Shown: in pieces, positions 9,634 to 18,460 of the stretch | How the letters are laid out: the number at the start of each line of letters is the position of its first letter | Position numbering within the stretch: position 1 is the first letter of the stretch | Assembly: GCF_035918315.1 (NCBI RefSeq) | Contig: NZ_CP142146.1 | Location: 186,001 to 250,000 of the forward strand | Reading direction: 5' to 3' | Origin: Vagococcus jeotgali | GTDB taxonomy: Bacteria; Bacillota; Bacilli; Lactobacillales; Vagococcaceae | Length of the DNA stretch: 64,000 nucleotides | Notes under the pieces: model-generated | The model's input: the letters and a program-made list of their open reading frames with translations, nothing else | Database searches by the model: none | What the model was told of the DNA's origin: nothing | Translations under genes and position numbers: made by a program

Positions 9634-11427
9634 ATGAAGAACAAAAAACTATTTAGTGCAGTTATTTTAGGAGCAGCAGCAACAATGACACTAGCAGCTT
9701 GTGGTGGTGGTAAAGAAGCAGGAAAAGGTGGCGATATAAACAACGCGACACAAACAGAAGACGTTTCTAAATTTCCTGTAAAAACATCTCACGAAGGAAA
9801 AATTAAAGACGGTGGAACAATGGAAGTTGCCGTTGTATCGGATTCACAATTTAAAGGTATGTTCTCTGAAACATTCTATGAAGATGCATATGATAATGAA
9901 TTTATGCAACCATCTCACGAAGGATTATTCCGTAGTGATTCTAACTTTGAAACAACAGATCATGGTATTGCTAAAAAAGAAATTGATGTTGATAAAAAGA
10001 CAATCAAAATTAAAATCGTTAAAGATGCTGTCTGGTCAGATGGCGAGCCTTTAAAAGCTGAAGATATTATCCAACCATACTTAATCATTGGTAACAAAGA
10101 TTATGCGGGTATCCGTTATGGATCAGATTTCACTAACATTGTAGGTATGGATGAGTATCATGAAGGGAAATCTGATAGCATTTCAGGAATTAAAAAGCTT
10201 GATGACAAAACTGTAGAGATCACATACAAAGAAATGAACCCAGGTATGAAACAAACAAGTGAAACTGTTTGGACAGCTGCAATGCCTTCTCATATCTTTA
10301 AAGATATGCCTGTTAAAGGGATGGAATCTAGTGATCCTGTTCGTAAAAACCCTGTAACATTAGGACCATACAAAATGGAAAAAATTAATCAAGGGGAATC
10401 TGTAGAATTTACTCCTAACGAATATTACTACGGAGAAAAACCAAAATTAGATAAAATCGTCATGCGTATTGCTCCAAGTAACTCAATTGTTGAAGCATTA
10501 AAAGCGAAAAAATATGACATGGTATTCAGTATGCCAACTGATAACTACCCTAACTATAAAGACGTTGAAGGTTATGAAATCTTAGGTCGTCAAGACTTAG
10601 CTTATACTTACATTGGATTCAAACTAGGTACTTGGAACGAAGAAAAAGGTGAAGCAGAATACGATCCAAATGCTAAAATGGCTGACAAATCATTACGTCA
10701 AGCGATGGGATTTGCTTTAGATAATGATGCTGTAGCAAACAAATTCTACAACGGATTACGTCAACCGGCTAATGCGATTATTCCACCAATCTTCTCAGAG
10801 TTCAGTGATAAAGAATTAGTTGGATATTCTAAACAAGATAAAGACAAAGCAAATAAATTATTAGATGATGCTGGTTACAAGAAAAAAGATGGTGACGAGT
10901 TCCGTAGTACACCAGACGGTAAACCACTAGAAATCAACTTTGCTTCTATGGCGGGTGGGGAAACTGAACAACCATTAGCTGAGTACTATGTGGATAGCTG
11001 GAAAGAAATCGGTTTAGATGTAAAACTTGCAACAGGTCGTTTAATCGAATTTAACTCATTCTACGATAAACTAAAAAGTGATTCTCCAGACATCGATGTG
11101 TACCAAGCAGCTTGGGGATTAAGTGCTGATCCCTCTCAATCAGGTCTATACGGTAAAGATGCGGCATTTAACTTCACTCGTTTTGTAAGTGATGAAAACA
11201 CTAGATTGTTAGATGAAATTGATTCAGAAAAATCATTCGATAATGAGTACCGTACTGAGAAATTCAAAGAATGGCAAGCATATGTAGCTGATGAAACATT
11301 TGTAATCCCAACTCTATTTAGAGATGCAGTATTACCTGTAAGTGACAGAGTTGTAGACTTTGACTGGGCATATGATGTGGAATCAAATCCATGGAGCCAT
11401 GTTGGTGTCGTTGAGGATGATAAATAA
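9634..11427 (+). CDS. oppA: Oligopeptide-binding lipoprotein OppA
   Basis: The extracellular solute-binding lipoprotein (SBP family 5) that captures peptides and hands them to OppBC. The 597-residue precursor has a signal peptide ending in the lipobox LAAC, with Cys23 as the lipidated residue, followed by a Gly-rich linker. The SBP_bac_5 fold is recognisable from segments such as KDAVWSDGEPLKAEDI and GPYKMEKI. The start follows a GGGGG-type site at 9621-9625. It is the last gene of the operon and is closed by a terminator. Peptide specificity cannot be told from the sequence; a pheromone-binding role is possible but unsupported. Confidence 0.93.
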   Translation: MKNKKLFSAVILGAAATMTLAACGGGKEAGKGGDINNATQTEDVSKFPVKTSHEGKIKDGGTMEVAVVSDSQFKGMFSETFYEDAYDNEFMQPSHEGLFRSDSNFETTDHGIAKKEIDVDKKTIKIKIVKDAVWSDGEPLKAEDIIQPYLIIGNKDYAGIRYGSDFTNIVGMDEYHEGKSDSISGIKKLDDKTVEITYKEMNPGMKQTSETVWTAAMPSHIFKDMPVKGMESSDPVRKNPVTLGPYKMEKINQGESVEFTPNEYYYGEKPKLDKIVMRIAPSNSIVEALKAKKYDMVFSMPTDNYPNYKDVEGYEILGRQDLAYTYIGFKLGTWNEEKGEAEYDPNAKMADKSLRQAMGFALDNDAVANKFYNGLRQPANAIIPPIFSEFSDKELVGYSKQDKDKANKLLDDAGYKKKDGDEFRSTPDGKPLEINFASMAGGETEQPLAEYYVDSWKEIGLDVKLATGRLIEFNSFYDKLKSDSPDIDVYQAAWGLSADPSQSGLYGKDAAFNFTRFVSDENTRLLDEIDSEKSFDNEYRTEKFKEWQAYVADETFVIPTLFRDAVLPVSDRVVDFDWAYDVESNPWSHVGVVEDDK

Positions 11428-11450
11428 TTAAATAGATATTTAGACTTAGA

Positions 11451-11481
11451 AGAGGCTGACGTGATGTCAGTCTCTTTTTTT
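11451..11481 (+). terminator. Intrinsic terminator after oppA
   Basis: AGAGGCTGAC (11451-11460) pairs with GTCAGTCTCT (11466-11475) across a 5-base loop with one G-T pair, followed by seven T. It ends oppDFBCA. Confidence 0.9.
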
Positions 11482-11510
11482 GCAATTGATGATTGTTAAA
11501 GAGTAGATGA

Positions 11511-12062
11511 TTAAGTATTAATATTTATTTTTTTGTAGTAGAGCCACATTCTATAGCAGAAACAACTGGTGAAGTTAACTTTATAGTAGATGATAGTACA
11601 GCTAAGCCAGATGAACCAGAAGTTATTGTGCCAACAGATCCAACAGGGCCGCCAAAACCAATTGAACCAGGAGATCCTGCTGAAGGTTGGGAAGTAAAAG
11701 CAGCAGATTCACCTTTTAAAGAAGTTAACGGGACGGCAGAATTACGTGGGACACAACTGCTATTAAGTGATTCGTATATTGTGAATTTATCTGATAAAAC
11801 GACAAGCATTCCAGCGCCGACAGTACCTAGCACACAACCTATTGACTTACTCTCAGTTAATGATGGTATTCCGATTTTTAAGGCTGCACCAAATGCTGGT
11901 GCGGGAACTTGGACACTAGCGTGGGGAGCTGAAGATGATAGTTTGACTTATCAACAAGATAAAGGTGTTCAATTGGTTGTTCCTATTAGTGCTCAGCCAA
12001 AAGCTAATGCTGTGTACAAATCTAATATAACTTGGACTTTGACTAGTAAAGTACTAAATTAG
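11511..12062 (+). pseudogene. WxL-domain surface protein, truncated remnant
   Basis: An open frame without a usable start runs from just after a TGA at 11508. It begins near AETTGEVNF, the type of sequence found directly after signal-peptide cleavage in WxL proteins, and continues through a Pro/Asp-rich linker (DEPEVIVPTDPTGPP) to a C-terminal WxL-like region (GWEVKA, GTWTLAWG, ITWTLTSKV). The start codon and signal peptide are missing, and the linker joins the second half of the first WxL motif, so an internal part is probably also deleted. Intact WxL proteins bind peptidoglycan non-covalently. Lost secretion would make this remnant non-functional. A GTG at 11628 could start a cytosolic fragment, but no good ribosome site is seen. 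Confidence 0.75.
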
Positions 12063-12098
12063 TAATAGTTATGTCAGATTTAAATTAGGAGAGTCAAT

Positions 12099-13180
12099 AT
12101 GAAATATTTTATACGAAAGCTTGCCTATATTGTGATACTTATTATTAGTTTCTTTAGTTTAGGCATGAGTGTTGTGGCAGAAAAACTTAATTTTCCTGTT
12201 TCACCGATTACATCTAATAGTCAGCGTCATGATATTAAAAGTTACTTTGATTTACGTGTAAAACCTGGAAACAAGGAAATTTTACAAGTTGAGTTAGAAA
12301 ATCATTCTGATAAGGATATGATTATTTTAGCTAATGCTAATACCGTTGTGACCAATGACAATATAACAGCTGATTATAGTCAGCATGACCCAGAGATAAA
12401 TCATACTTTAAAGCATTCTTTTAGTGATATGGCACAAGTTAAACCAGAGATTCCTCTAAAGGCTAGAGAAAAGAGAGTAATCGATATTCCAGTTGATGTG
12501 CCAAGTGAACCTTTTAATGATATCATTTTAGGTGGCTTAGAGTTTCAGCAAAAACCCACAGAAGACATGGATTTAGATACTGGTAGTCTATTGATTGAAA
12601 ATAATTTCGCCTTTGTGATAGGGGTGCGTTTGTCTGAAAATGATGACAAGGTGCCAGTGAAAATTGATCTATTAAATGTCAGGGCCGGACAGCGTAATTA
12701 TCGTAACACAGTGCTTGTGACATTTGAAAATCCAGAACCACGTATTTTACCTGATGTAGAAATTGAATCTTTTATTTATTCAGAAAAAGATGTGGAAGAG
12801 GCGTTATATTACGATAAGATTGAGCATGCTGATATTGCACCTAACTCTTCTTTTGATTACGGGATTTCTTTAAACAATGACACTTATAAACCTGGAAAGT
12901 ATATATTAAAGACCATGGTATAGACTTCTGGTGAACGTTTTGATTTTGAAAAAAATTTACAATCTCTGATTATGAAGCTAAGAAGTTTAATGAGGAAGCT
13001 GTTGATTTGATTGAACCAGAATTTGACTGGGCTAAATTTATGTTAGTGTTGTTTTTTGCTTTGCTTATTTTGATTATTGTTGTAGTGGTATTGATCATTA
13101 AGTATAAAAAAGCACCTACTAAGAAAAAACAAAGTCAACGTGATAAACGAAAGAATCGTTATAAAAAGAATAAAAAATGA
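12099..13180 (+). pseudogene. WxL-interacting protein (DUF916-DUF3324), broken by a stop and a frameshift
   Basis: The ORF from ATG 12099 has an N-terminal signal/anchor and the DUF916 (WxLIP peptidoglycan-binding) and start of the DUF3324 domains, and stops at TAG 12921-12923 after 274 codons. The same frame continues sensibly for about 12 codons (TSGERFDFEKN). One T is then missing near 12956-12958 and the protein resumes in another frame with YEAKKFNEEAVDLIEP, a transmembrane helix and a Lys/Arg-rich tail, ending at TGA 13178. Two lesions are therefore needed to explain the break. Without its membrane anchor the truncated product could not act as the usual partner of WxL proteins. Its neighbour, the WxL gene, is also dead. 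Confidence 0.85.
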
Positions 13181-13215
13181 GGGTGACTTTTTAGTCAGCC
13201 TCATTTTGTTTTTCT
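13174..13215 (+). terminator. Intrinsic terminator after the WxLIP pseudogene
   Basis: AAATGAGG and TGAC pair with GTCA and CCTCATTT around a TTTTTA loop, followed by a T-rich tail. It overlaps the stop codon of the pseudogene. Confidence 0.75.
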
Positions 13216-13289
13216 TGGGTAGATTTTAACCTTTATGTAAATAACTAGTAAGAAAATGAGTTTTTATTTTAATTCTCCTGAAAACAACG

Positions 13290-13295
13290 TATAAT
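13290..13295 (+). promoter_or_regulatory. -10 element upstream of rnc
   Basis: A perfect TATAAT 38 bases before the rnc start, positioned after the upstream terminator. The -35 region is AT-rich without a good TTGACA match, so the promoter is only probable. Confidence 0.5.
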
Positions 13296-13332
13296 GAGGA
13301 TATCTTGTTATTGAAAGGAAGAATGGTGCAAC

Positions 13333-14031
13333 ATGAACGAGTTAACAGGGTTATTAAAAGAGAAGTATCAAATTATATTCAAAGATATTAGTTTATTGGA
13401 GCAAGCTTTCACCCATTCATCCTATGTGAATGAGCATCGACAATTAGCTTTAACAGATAATGAACGTTTGGAATTTTTAGGAGATGCTGTTTTGGAATTA
13501 ATTATTTCAAAATATCTATACAGCCATTTTGCTGACTTATCTGAGGGAAAGCTAACGAAGTTAAGAGCGACAATTGTTCGTGAAGATAGTTTAGCGATGT
13601 TTGCCAAAGATTGTCAATTTGATAAATATATTCGTTTAGGTAAGGGAGAGGAAAATTCAAATGGACGTGACCGTTCATCACTTTTATGTGACTTATTTGA
13701 AGCTTTTTTAGGAGCCCTTTATCTAGATCAAGGGGTAGAAAAAACCAAAGAATTTATTAATCAAGTGATCATTCCAAAAATCGAAACAGGTGCTTTTTCA
13801 CATGAGATGGATCATAAAACTGCCTTGCAAGAGGTTCTTCAAAAAAATGGTGATATTTTAATTGAGTATCATTTGATTAAAGAAGAAGGGCCAGCTCACG
13901 CACGCATTTTCCATGTGGAAGTTAGTGGTGGTGGGACTGTTTTAGGTGAAGGGTCTGGTAAATCTAAAAAAATTGCCGAGCAAAGTGCAGCTCAGATAGC
14001 TCTTAATAATATTTTGTCAGCAGATGCTTAG
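13333..14031 (+). CDS. rnc: Ribonuclease III
   Basis: RNase III cleaves double-stranded RNA in rRNA and mRNA processing. The 232-residue protein has the catalytic signature [14 protein letters not shown] (residues 43-56), a second acidic cluster [13 protein letters not shown], and a C-terminal double-stranded RNA-binding domain from about residue 160 ([12 protein letters not shown] to [13 protein letters not shown]). The start ATG 13333 follows AAAGGAA by about 12 bases. It is followed by smc, the conserved Firmicutes order, with the smc ribosome site overlapping the rnc stop region. Confidence 0.95.
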   Translation: MNELTGLLKEKYQIIFKDISLLEQAFTHSSYVNEHRQLALTDNERLEFLGDAVLELIISKYLYSHFADLSEGKLTKLRATIVREDSLAMFAKDCQFDKYIRLGKGEENSNGRDRSSLLCDLFEAFLGALYLDQGVEKTKEFINQVIIPKIETGAFSHEMDHKTALQEVLQKNGDILIEYHLIKEEGPAHARIFHVEVSGGGTVLGEGSGKSKKIAEQSAAQIALNNILSADA

Positions 14032-14049
14032 AAGGGAGCCAGAAATTTA

Positions 14050-17000
14050 GTGTATTTAAAACGATTGGAAATAGCAGGCTTTAAGTCTTTTGCTGATCGA
14101 ACAGTGATTGAATTTAATCAAGGTTTAACTGCTGTTGTAGGGCCTAATGGAAGTGGAAAAAGTAATGTAACAGAAGCAATCAGATGGGTGTTAGGGGAGC
14201 AGTCAGCAAAGAATTTACGTGGGGGAAAGATGCCAGACGTGATTTTTGCTGGCTCTTCTTCACGTTCTCCTCTAAATTTAGCAGAAGTGACACTAGTTCT
14301 TGATAACGAGGACAAATTTTTACCAATTGATTACACAGAAGTCAGTATCACAAGACGTTTGACTAGAAGTGGCGATAGTGACTTTTTTATTAATAAACAA
14401 CGGTGCCGCTTAAAAGATATTGTGAGCTTGTTTATGGATTCTGGTTTGGGACGAGATTCATTTTCGATTATCTCCCAAGGTAAAGTCGAAGCTATCTTTA
14501 ACAGTAAGCCAGAAGATAGACGAGCTATTTTTGAAGAAGCTGCAGGAGTTTTAAAGTATAAAAATCGCAAAAAAGAAGCTCAGAGACGTCTAGGGGAAAC
14601 TAGTGAGAATTTGAGTCGTATTCAAGATATTATTTATGAATTAGACGTACAACTGACGCCTTTAAAAGAGCAAAGTGATGTGGCGTTTAAGTACTCAGAG
14701 TTAAAAGAGAGGCTAACAACTCTTGATGTGAGTATGACTATTACAAACATAAAAAAAATCAAAGAGCAGTGGGAAAAATCAAAAGATGAGATGAACTTTG
14801 TATTAGCTGAATTAGAAAATAAAAGAGTTAATATGAGTCATTGTGAAAAGAATTTAGCTGTGCTTAAACATGATAGAGATGTTCTTGAGAAAAGCTTAGA
14901 CCACAGCCAACAACAGCTGTTAGAAGTTGTGACGCAATATGAAAAATGTGAAGCTGATATAAAAATTTTAGAAGAAAAACAACGATTTAAGTCTCAAACA
15001 GCTGCCTCAAGAAAAGAGATGTTCAAAGAATTAGCCACAGATAGACAAATTTTAATCAAAGAAATTAAGACATTAGAAGATTTAAAAGTAGAGTTGAAGT
15101 CTATTGAATCAGCTAGTCAAAAAAAGATTAAAGATGTGTCTGCTAAAGTCACGCAATATAGTAAGTCTACTAAAGAACAACTTGAAGATATGCGCCGTGA
15201 CTATGTTGATGTGATGCAACAACAAACTCAAGTTAATAACGATCTAAAGCATTTAGAAAAGCAGTATCATCAAGAAACTCATCAAAAAACAAGTGAAGTG
15301 AGCGATTATGATGATGTCGCTCAGGAAATAGCTAATCTAGAAGCCTCATATACTGACTTAGAGACAACTTATCAAGAAAAACAGGCTAATGTTGTGAGTC
15401 TTGTCGAGCAATTTCAAGCAAAAAAGATTCTCTTTAAAGAATATAAACAAAAAGAGACTCAATTAAATAACCAATTAATGGAAGCTATGCGTATATTACA
15501 ACAAGGTCAAGCTAAACAAAAGAGCTTAAAAGATTTGCAAGAAAGTTATGCAGGATTTTATCAAGGGGTTAAAGGAATACTACAAGCAAAAGATCAATTA
15601 CCTGGCATTATTGGTGTTGTAGCAGAGTTAATTAAGATACCAGGGAAGTATCAAACAGCTATTGAAACGGCATTAGGTGCTTCTGTTCAGCATATTATTG
15701 TCTCAAATGACAAAAGTGCAAGGGAGGCAATTTCATACCTTAAACAACATCGTCTAGGAAGAGCAACATTTCTACCTTTAACAACGATTAAAGCTAGACA
15801 GGTGAGACAAGATATTCTAGATGTGTCCCAGCATGTACCTGGATTTTTAGGAGTAGCAAGTGATTTAGTGACTTGTGAGCCTAAAGTAGAGCCTATTATT
15901 AAAAACTTACTAGGGGTGACACTTGTCACTGATAGTTTAGATTCTGCTAATCAGCTAGCTAAAAAAATTAATTTTCAGTATCGTGTCGTGTCCTTAGATG
16001 GAGACGTTATGAATCCTGGTGGTTCTATGACTGGTGGGGCAAGTAAAAAAGGCCAATCTATGCACTGGTTTTCTCAATCTAAAGAGCTACAAGATATTGA
16101 GAAACAGCTAAGTCAAATGTCAACCTTATATGAGCAAAAACAAAAAGACGTAGCAGCACTTACGTTGACTTTAACACAATTAGAAGTAGAGCTTGAGCAG
16201 CTAAGAGAAGACGTATCTGCTGCTAGATTAGCAGAGCAAGAACTAGCTAGTAATCTGCAAATGATGAATCAAGATTTAACTCAAAAACAAAAAGAACAAA
16301 GAATTAAAGAGTATGAGCAAAAAGAACTCCATCATTTTCTAGAGCGCTATACTAAAGAAAAAGCTCAGTATGAACAAGAGCAAAAGATATTAGAGAAAAA
16401 ACGTCAGCAGTTAGATGAGAAAATGGGACAAGCAGATTTACTTGAAACACAAAACAGAGTGATACTAGAATCAGCAAGAAGTGAGTTGTCTCAGTTGGAG
16501 TCAGAACTGGCAGTCACTAAAGAGAAGGTTCGTCAAAATCTAGTTAGTTTAGAGGATAAAACCAAACAGCTAAATCTGCTTAACCAAAAAGAAATTGAAT
16601 TTAGTACCCAAGCAACTACTGAAGCTAAAGAAAGTGATCAGTTTGACTCATTAAAAGAAGAATTGATGAGGACGATGAGTGAGTGGGTAAAAAAACGAGA
16701 AGCCATTGAAGCAGACATTTTTGGAAAACGAGAAAACAGAGAAACCTTATCTGAAGAAATTCGTGTGGAAGAAAGTGTGATGGAAAGCTTAGCTAAAGAC
16801 ATTGCAGAACTTACAAATCAACAGACAAAATTTGAAATTAAGCAGAGTAGGTTAGATAGTATATTAGATAATAAACTAGCTTATTTACAAGAAGAATACC
16901 ATCTAACTTATGAAGCGGGTAAAGAAATAGCTACTACTGTTGAGGATGCTGAAGTAGCGGGGCAAGAGATTGGTATGTTAAAAACTAAAATCACTCAATT

Positions 17001-17622
17001 AGGTCCAATTAATGTGACTGCCACAGCCCAGTACCAAGAAGTCAAAGAACGATATGACTTCCTAGTCGAACAACAAACAGACTTAAACCAGGCTAAAAGT
17101 GAGCTGGTGAGTACCATGGAAGAGATGGATGAGTTAGTTATTAAGCAGTTTTATGATGTGTTTTGTGATATTAGAGAAGAGTTTAAAGAAGTATTTCCTA
17201 AAATGTTTGGAGGAGGTCATGCTGATTTGATTTTAACAGATGAGTTGGATTTACTTCATACAGGAATTGACATTGTGGCCCAACCTCCAGGGAAAAAATT
17301 ACAACAGCTAAGTTTACTTTCAGGAGGAGAAAGAGCCTTAACTGCTATAGCATTATTATTTGCTATTATTCAAGCAAGGCCAGTACCATTTTGTATTTTA
17401 GATGAGGTTGAAGCAGCTCTTGATGAAGCTAACGTCACAAGGTTTGGTCAGTATTTACGTCAGTTTGAAGATGATACGCAGTTTATTGTGATTACTCACA
17501 GAAAAGGAACGATGGAAGCTGCTGATATGTTATATGGTATTACGATGCAAGAGTCAGGTGTGTCAAAAATTGTATCAGTTCATTTAGAAGAATTAGAATC
17601 AGAGAGTACATCGGTTAACTAG
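14050..17622 (+). CDS. smc: Chromosome segregation protein SMC
   Basis: SMC dimerises and, with ScpA and ScpB, extrudes DNA loops to organise and segregate the chromosome. At 1190 residues it has the full family length. It has Walker A GPNGSGKSN (residues 31-39), long coiled coils at about 170-500 and 680-1000, a hinge domain at about 515-660 (LPGIIGVVAELI, GGSMTGGAS), the ABC signature LSGGERALTA and Walker B ILDEVEAALDE near the C-terminus. The start is GTG 14050 behind AGGGAG (14033-14038). It is intact. Confidence 0.95.
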   Translation: MYLKRLEIAGFKSFADRTVIEFNQGLTAVVGPNGSGKSNVTEAIRWVLGEQSAKNLRGGKMPDVIFAGSSSRSPLNLAEVTLVLDNEDKFLPIDYTEVSITRRLTRSGDSDFFINKQRCRLKDIVSLFMDSGLGRDSFSIISQGKVEAIFNSKPEDRRAIFEEAAGVLKYKNRKKEAQRRLGETSENLSRIQDIIYELDVQLTPLKEQSDVAFKYSELKERLTTLDVSMTITNIKKIKEQWEKSKDEMNFVLAELENKRVNMSHCEKNLAVLKHDRDVLEKSLDHSQQQLLEVVTQYEKCEADIKILEEKQRFKSQTAASRKEMFKELATDRQILIKEIKTLEDLKVELKSIESASQKKIKDVSAKVTQYSKSTKEQLEDMRRDYVDVMQQQTQVNNDLKHLEKQYHQETHQKTSEVSDYDDVAQEIANLEASYTDLETTYQEKQANVVSLVEQFQAKKILFKEYKQKETQLNNQLMEAMRILQQGQAKQKSLKDLQESYAGFYQGVKGILQAKDQLPGIIGVVAELIKIPGKYQTAIETALGASVQHIIVSNDKSAREAISYLKQHRLGRATFLPLTTIKARQVRQDILDVSQHVPGFLGVASDLVTCEPKVEPIIKNLLGVTLVTDSLDSANQLAKKINFQYRVVSLDGDVMNPGGSMTGGASKKGQSMHWFSQSKELQDIEKQLSQMSTLYEQKQKDVAALTLTLTQLEVELEQLREDVSAARLAEQELASNLQMMNQDLTQKQKEQRIKEYEQKELHHFLERYTKEKAQYEQEQKILEKKRQQLDEKMGQADLLETQNRVILESARSELSQLESELAVTKEKVRQNLVSLEDKTKQLNLLNQKEIEFSTQATTEAKESDQFDSLKEELMRTMSEWVKKREAIEADIFGKRENRETLSEEIRVEESVMESLAKDIAELTNQQTKFEIKQSRLDSILDNKLAYLQEEYHLTYEAGKEIATTVEDAEVAGQEIGMLKTKITQLGPINVTATAQYQEVKERYDFLVEQQTDLNQAKSELVSTMEEMDELVIKQFYDVFCDIREEFKEVFPKMFGGGHADLILTDELDLLHTGIDIVAQPPGKKLQQLSLLSGGERALTAIALLFAIIQARPVPFCILDEVEAALDEANVTRFGQYLRQFEDDTQFIVITHRKGTMEAADMLYGITMQESGVSKIVSVHLEELESESTSVN

Positions 17623-17636
17623 GAAGGGGAAACATC

Positions 17637-18458
17637 ATGATTAAATTAATAGCCATTGATTTAGATGGGACACTACTAAGAGATGACAAAACGATTTCAA
17701 ATCGTAATAAGAAAGTACTACAACAAGCTAAAGAACAGGGTGTGAAAGTTGTTATCTGTACTGGTCGTCCGCTTTTTGCGATTAAAGGTTTTTTAGAAAG
17801 ACTAGAGCTTGAAGATGCGGGAGATTATAGTATCACTTTTAATGGCAGTTCTGTTCAAAAAAATGATACAGGAGAAACGCTACTAGCTCACTCTCTATCC
17901 TTTGAGGAAGTGTTATTTGCTTATGAGGAAGTAACAAAACTGGGGCTACCTCTTGATATTATTTCAGGAGATACGGTGATTCACTTGCCTGCTCCAAAGG
18001 GGAGAGAATCGATTTATGAAGGGATGAATCCCTTACTTAAAGTCGAAAATACCACAATCGAAGAATTAGATCCAAATAGGATGTTTAATAAAATGGTAGT
18101 AGCAGCTGATCAGGACTATTTAGATGAAAAAATCGCTGTGATGCCAGAAATCATGCTAAGAACCTTTAATTTAATGAAATCAAGAGATGATTTGTTAGAA
18201 GTGATTCATAAAGAAGCTAGTAAAGCTCGTGGCATTCATGAGTTGGCTGAGTACTTGGGCATTAAGCAAGAAGAAGTGATGGCCATTGGTGATGAGGGCA
18301 ATGATGCTTCCATGATTGAGTATGCCGGTGTTGGTGTGGTTATGGAAAATGGTAATCCTCTATTAAAACAAATGGCTCAATTTATTACAAAAAGTAATCA
18401 AGAAGATGGTGTAGCATACGCCGTTGAACAACTAGTACTAACTAAAGAGGAGGGGTAA
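17637..18458 (+). CDS. Cof-type HAD family sugar-phosphate phosphatase (YidA-like)
   Basis: A 273-residue haloacid dehalogenase-superfamily phosphatase. Motif I DLDGTLLRDD is at residues 8-17 with the nucleophilic Asp, followed by motif II CTGRP, a Cof-type cap domain, and motif IV GDEGNDASMI near the C-terminus. Members dephosphorylate sugar phosphates, FMN or related metabolites, and the substrate cannot be predicted. AGGAAGGGG precedes the ATG. It is wedged between smc and ftsY with 14-base and 2-base gaps, so it is co-transcribed with them. Confidence 0.85.
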   Translation: MIKLIAIDLDGTLLRDDKTISNRNKKVLQQAKEQGVKVVICTGRPLFAIKGFLERLELEDAGDYSITFNGSSVQKNDTGETLLAHSLSFEEVLFAYEEVTKLGLPLDIISGDTVIHLPAPKGRESIYEGMNPLLKVENTTIEELDPNRMFNKMVVAADQDYLDEKIAVMPEIMLRTFNLMKSRDDLLEVIHKEASKARGIHELAEYLGIKQEEVMAIGDEGNDASMIEYAGVGVVMENGNPLLKQMAQFITKSNQEDGVAYAVEQLVLTKEEG

Positions 18459-18460
18459 AG

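Noticed and set aside
11525-11833. Minus-strand ORF over the WxL remnant
   Set aside because: The plus frame carries the recognisable WxL and linker sequence. The minus frame is a low-complexity shadow.
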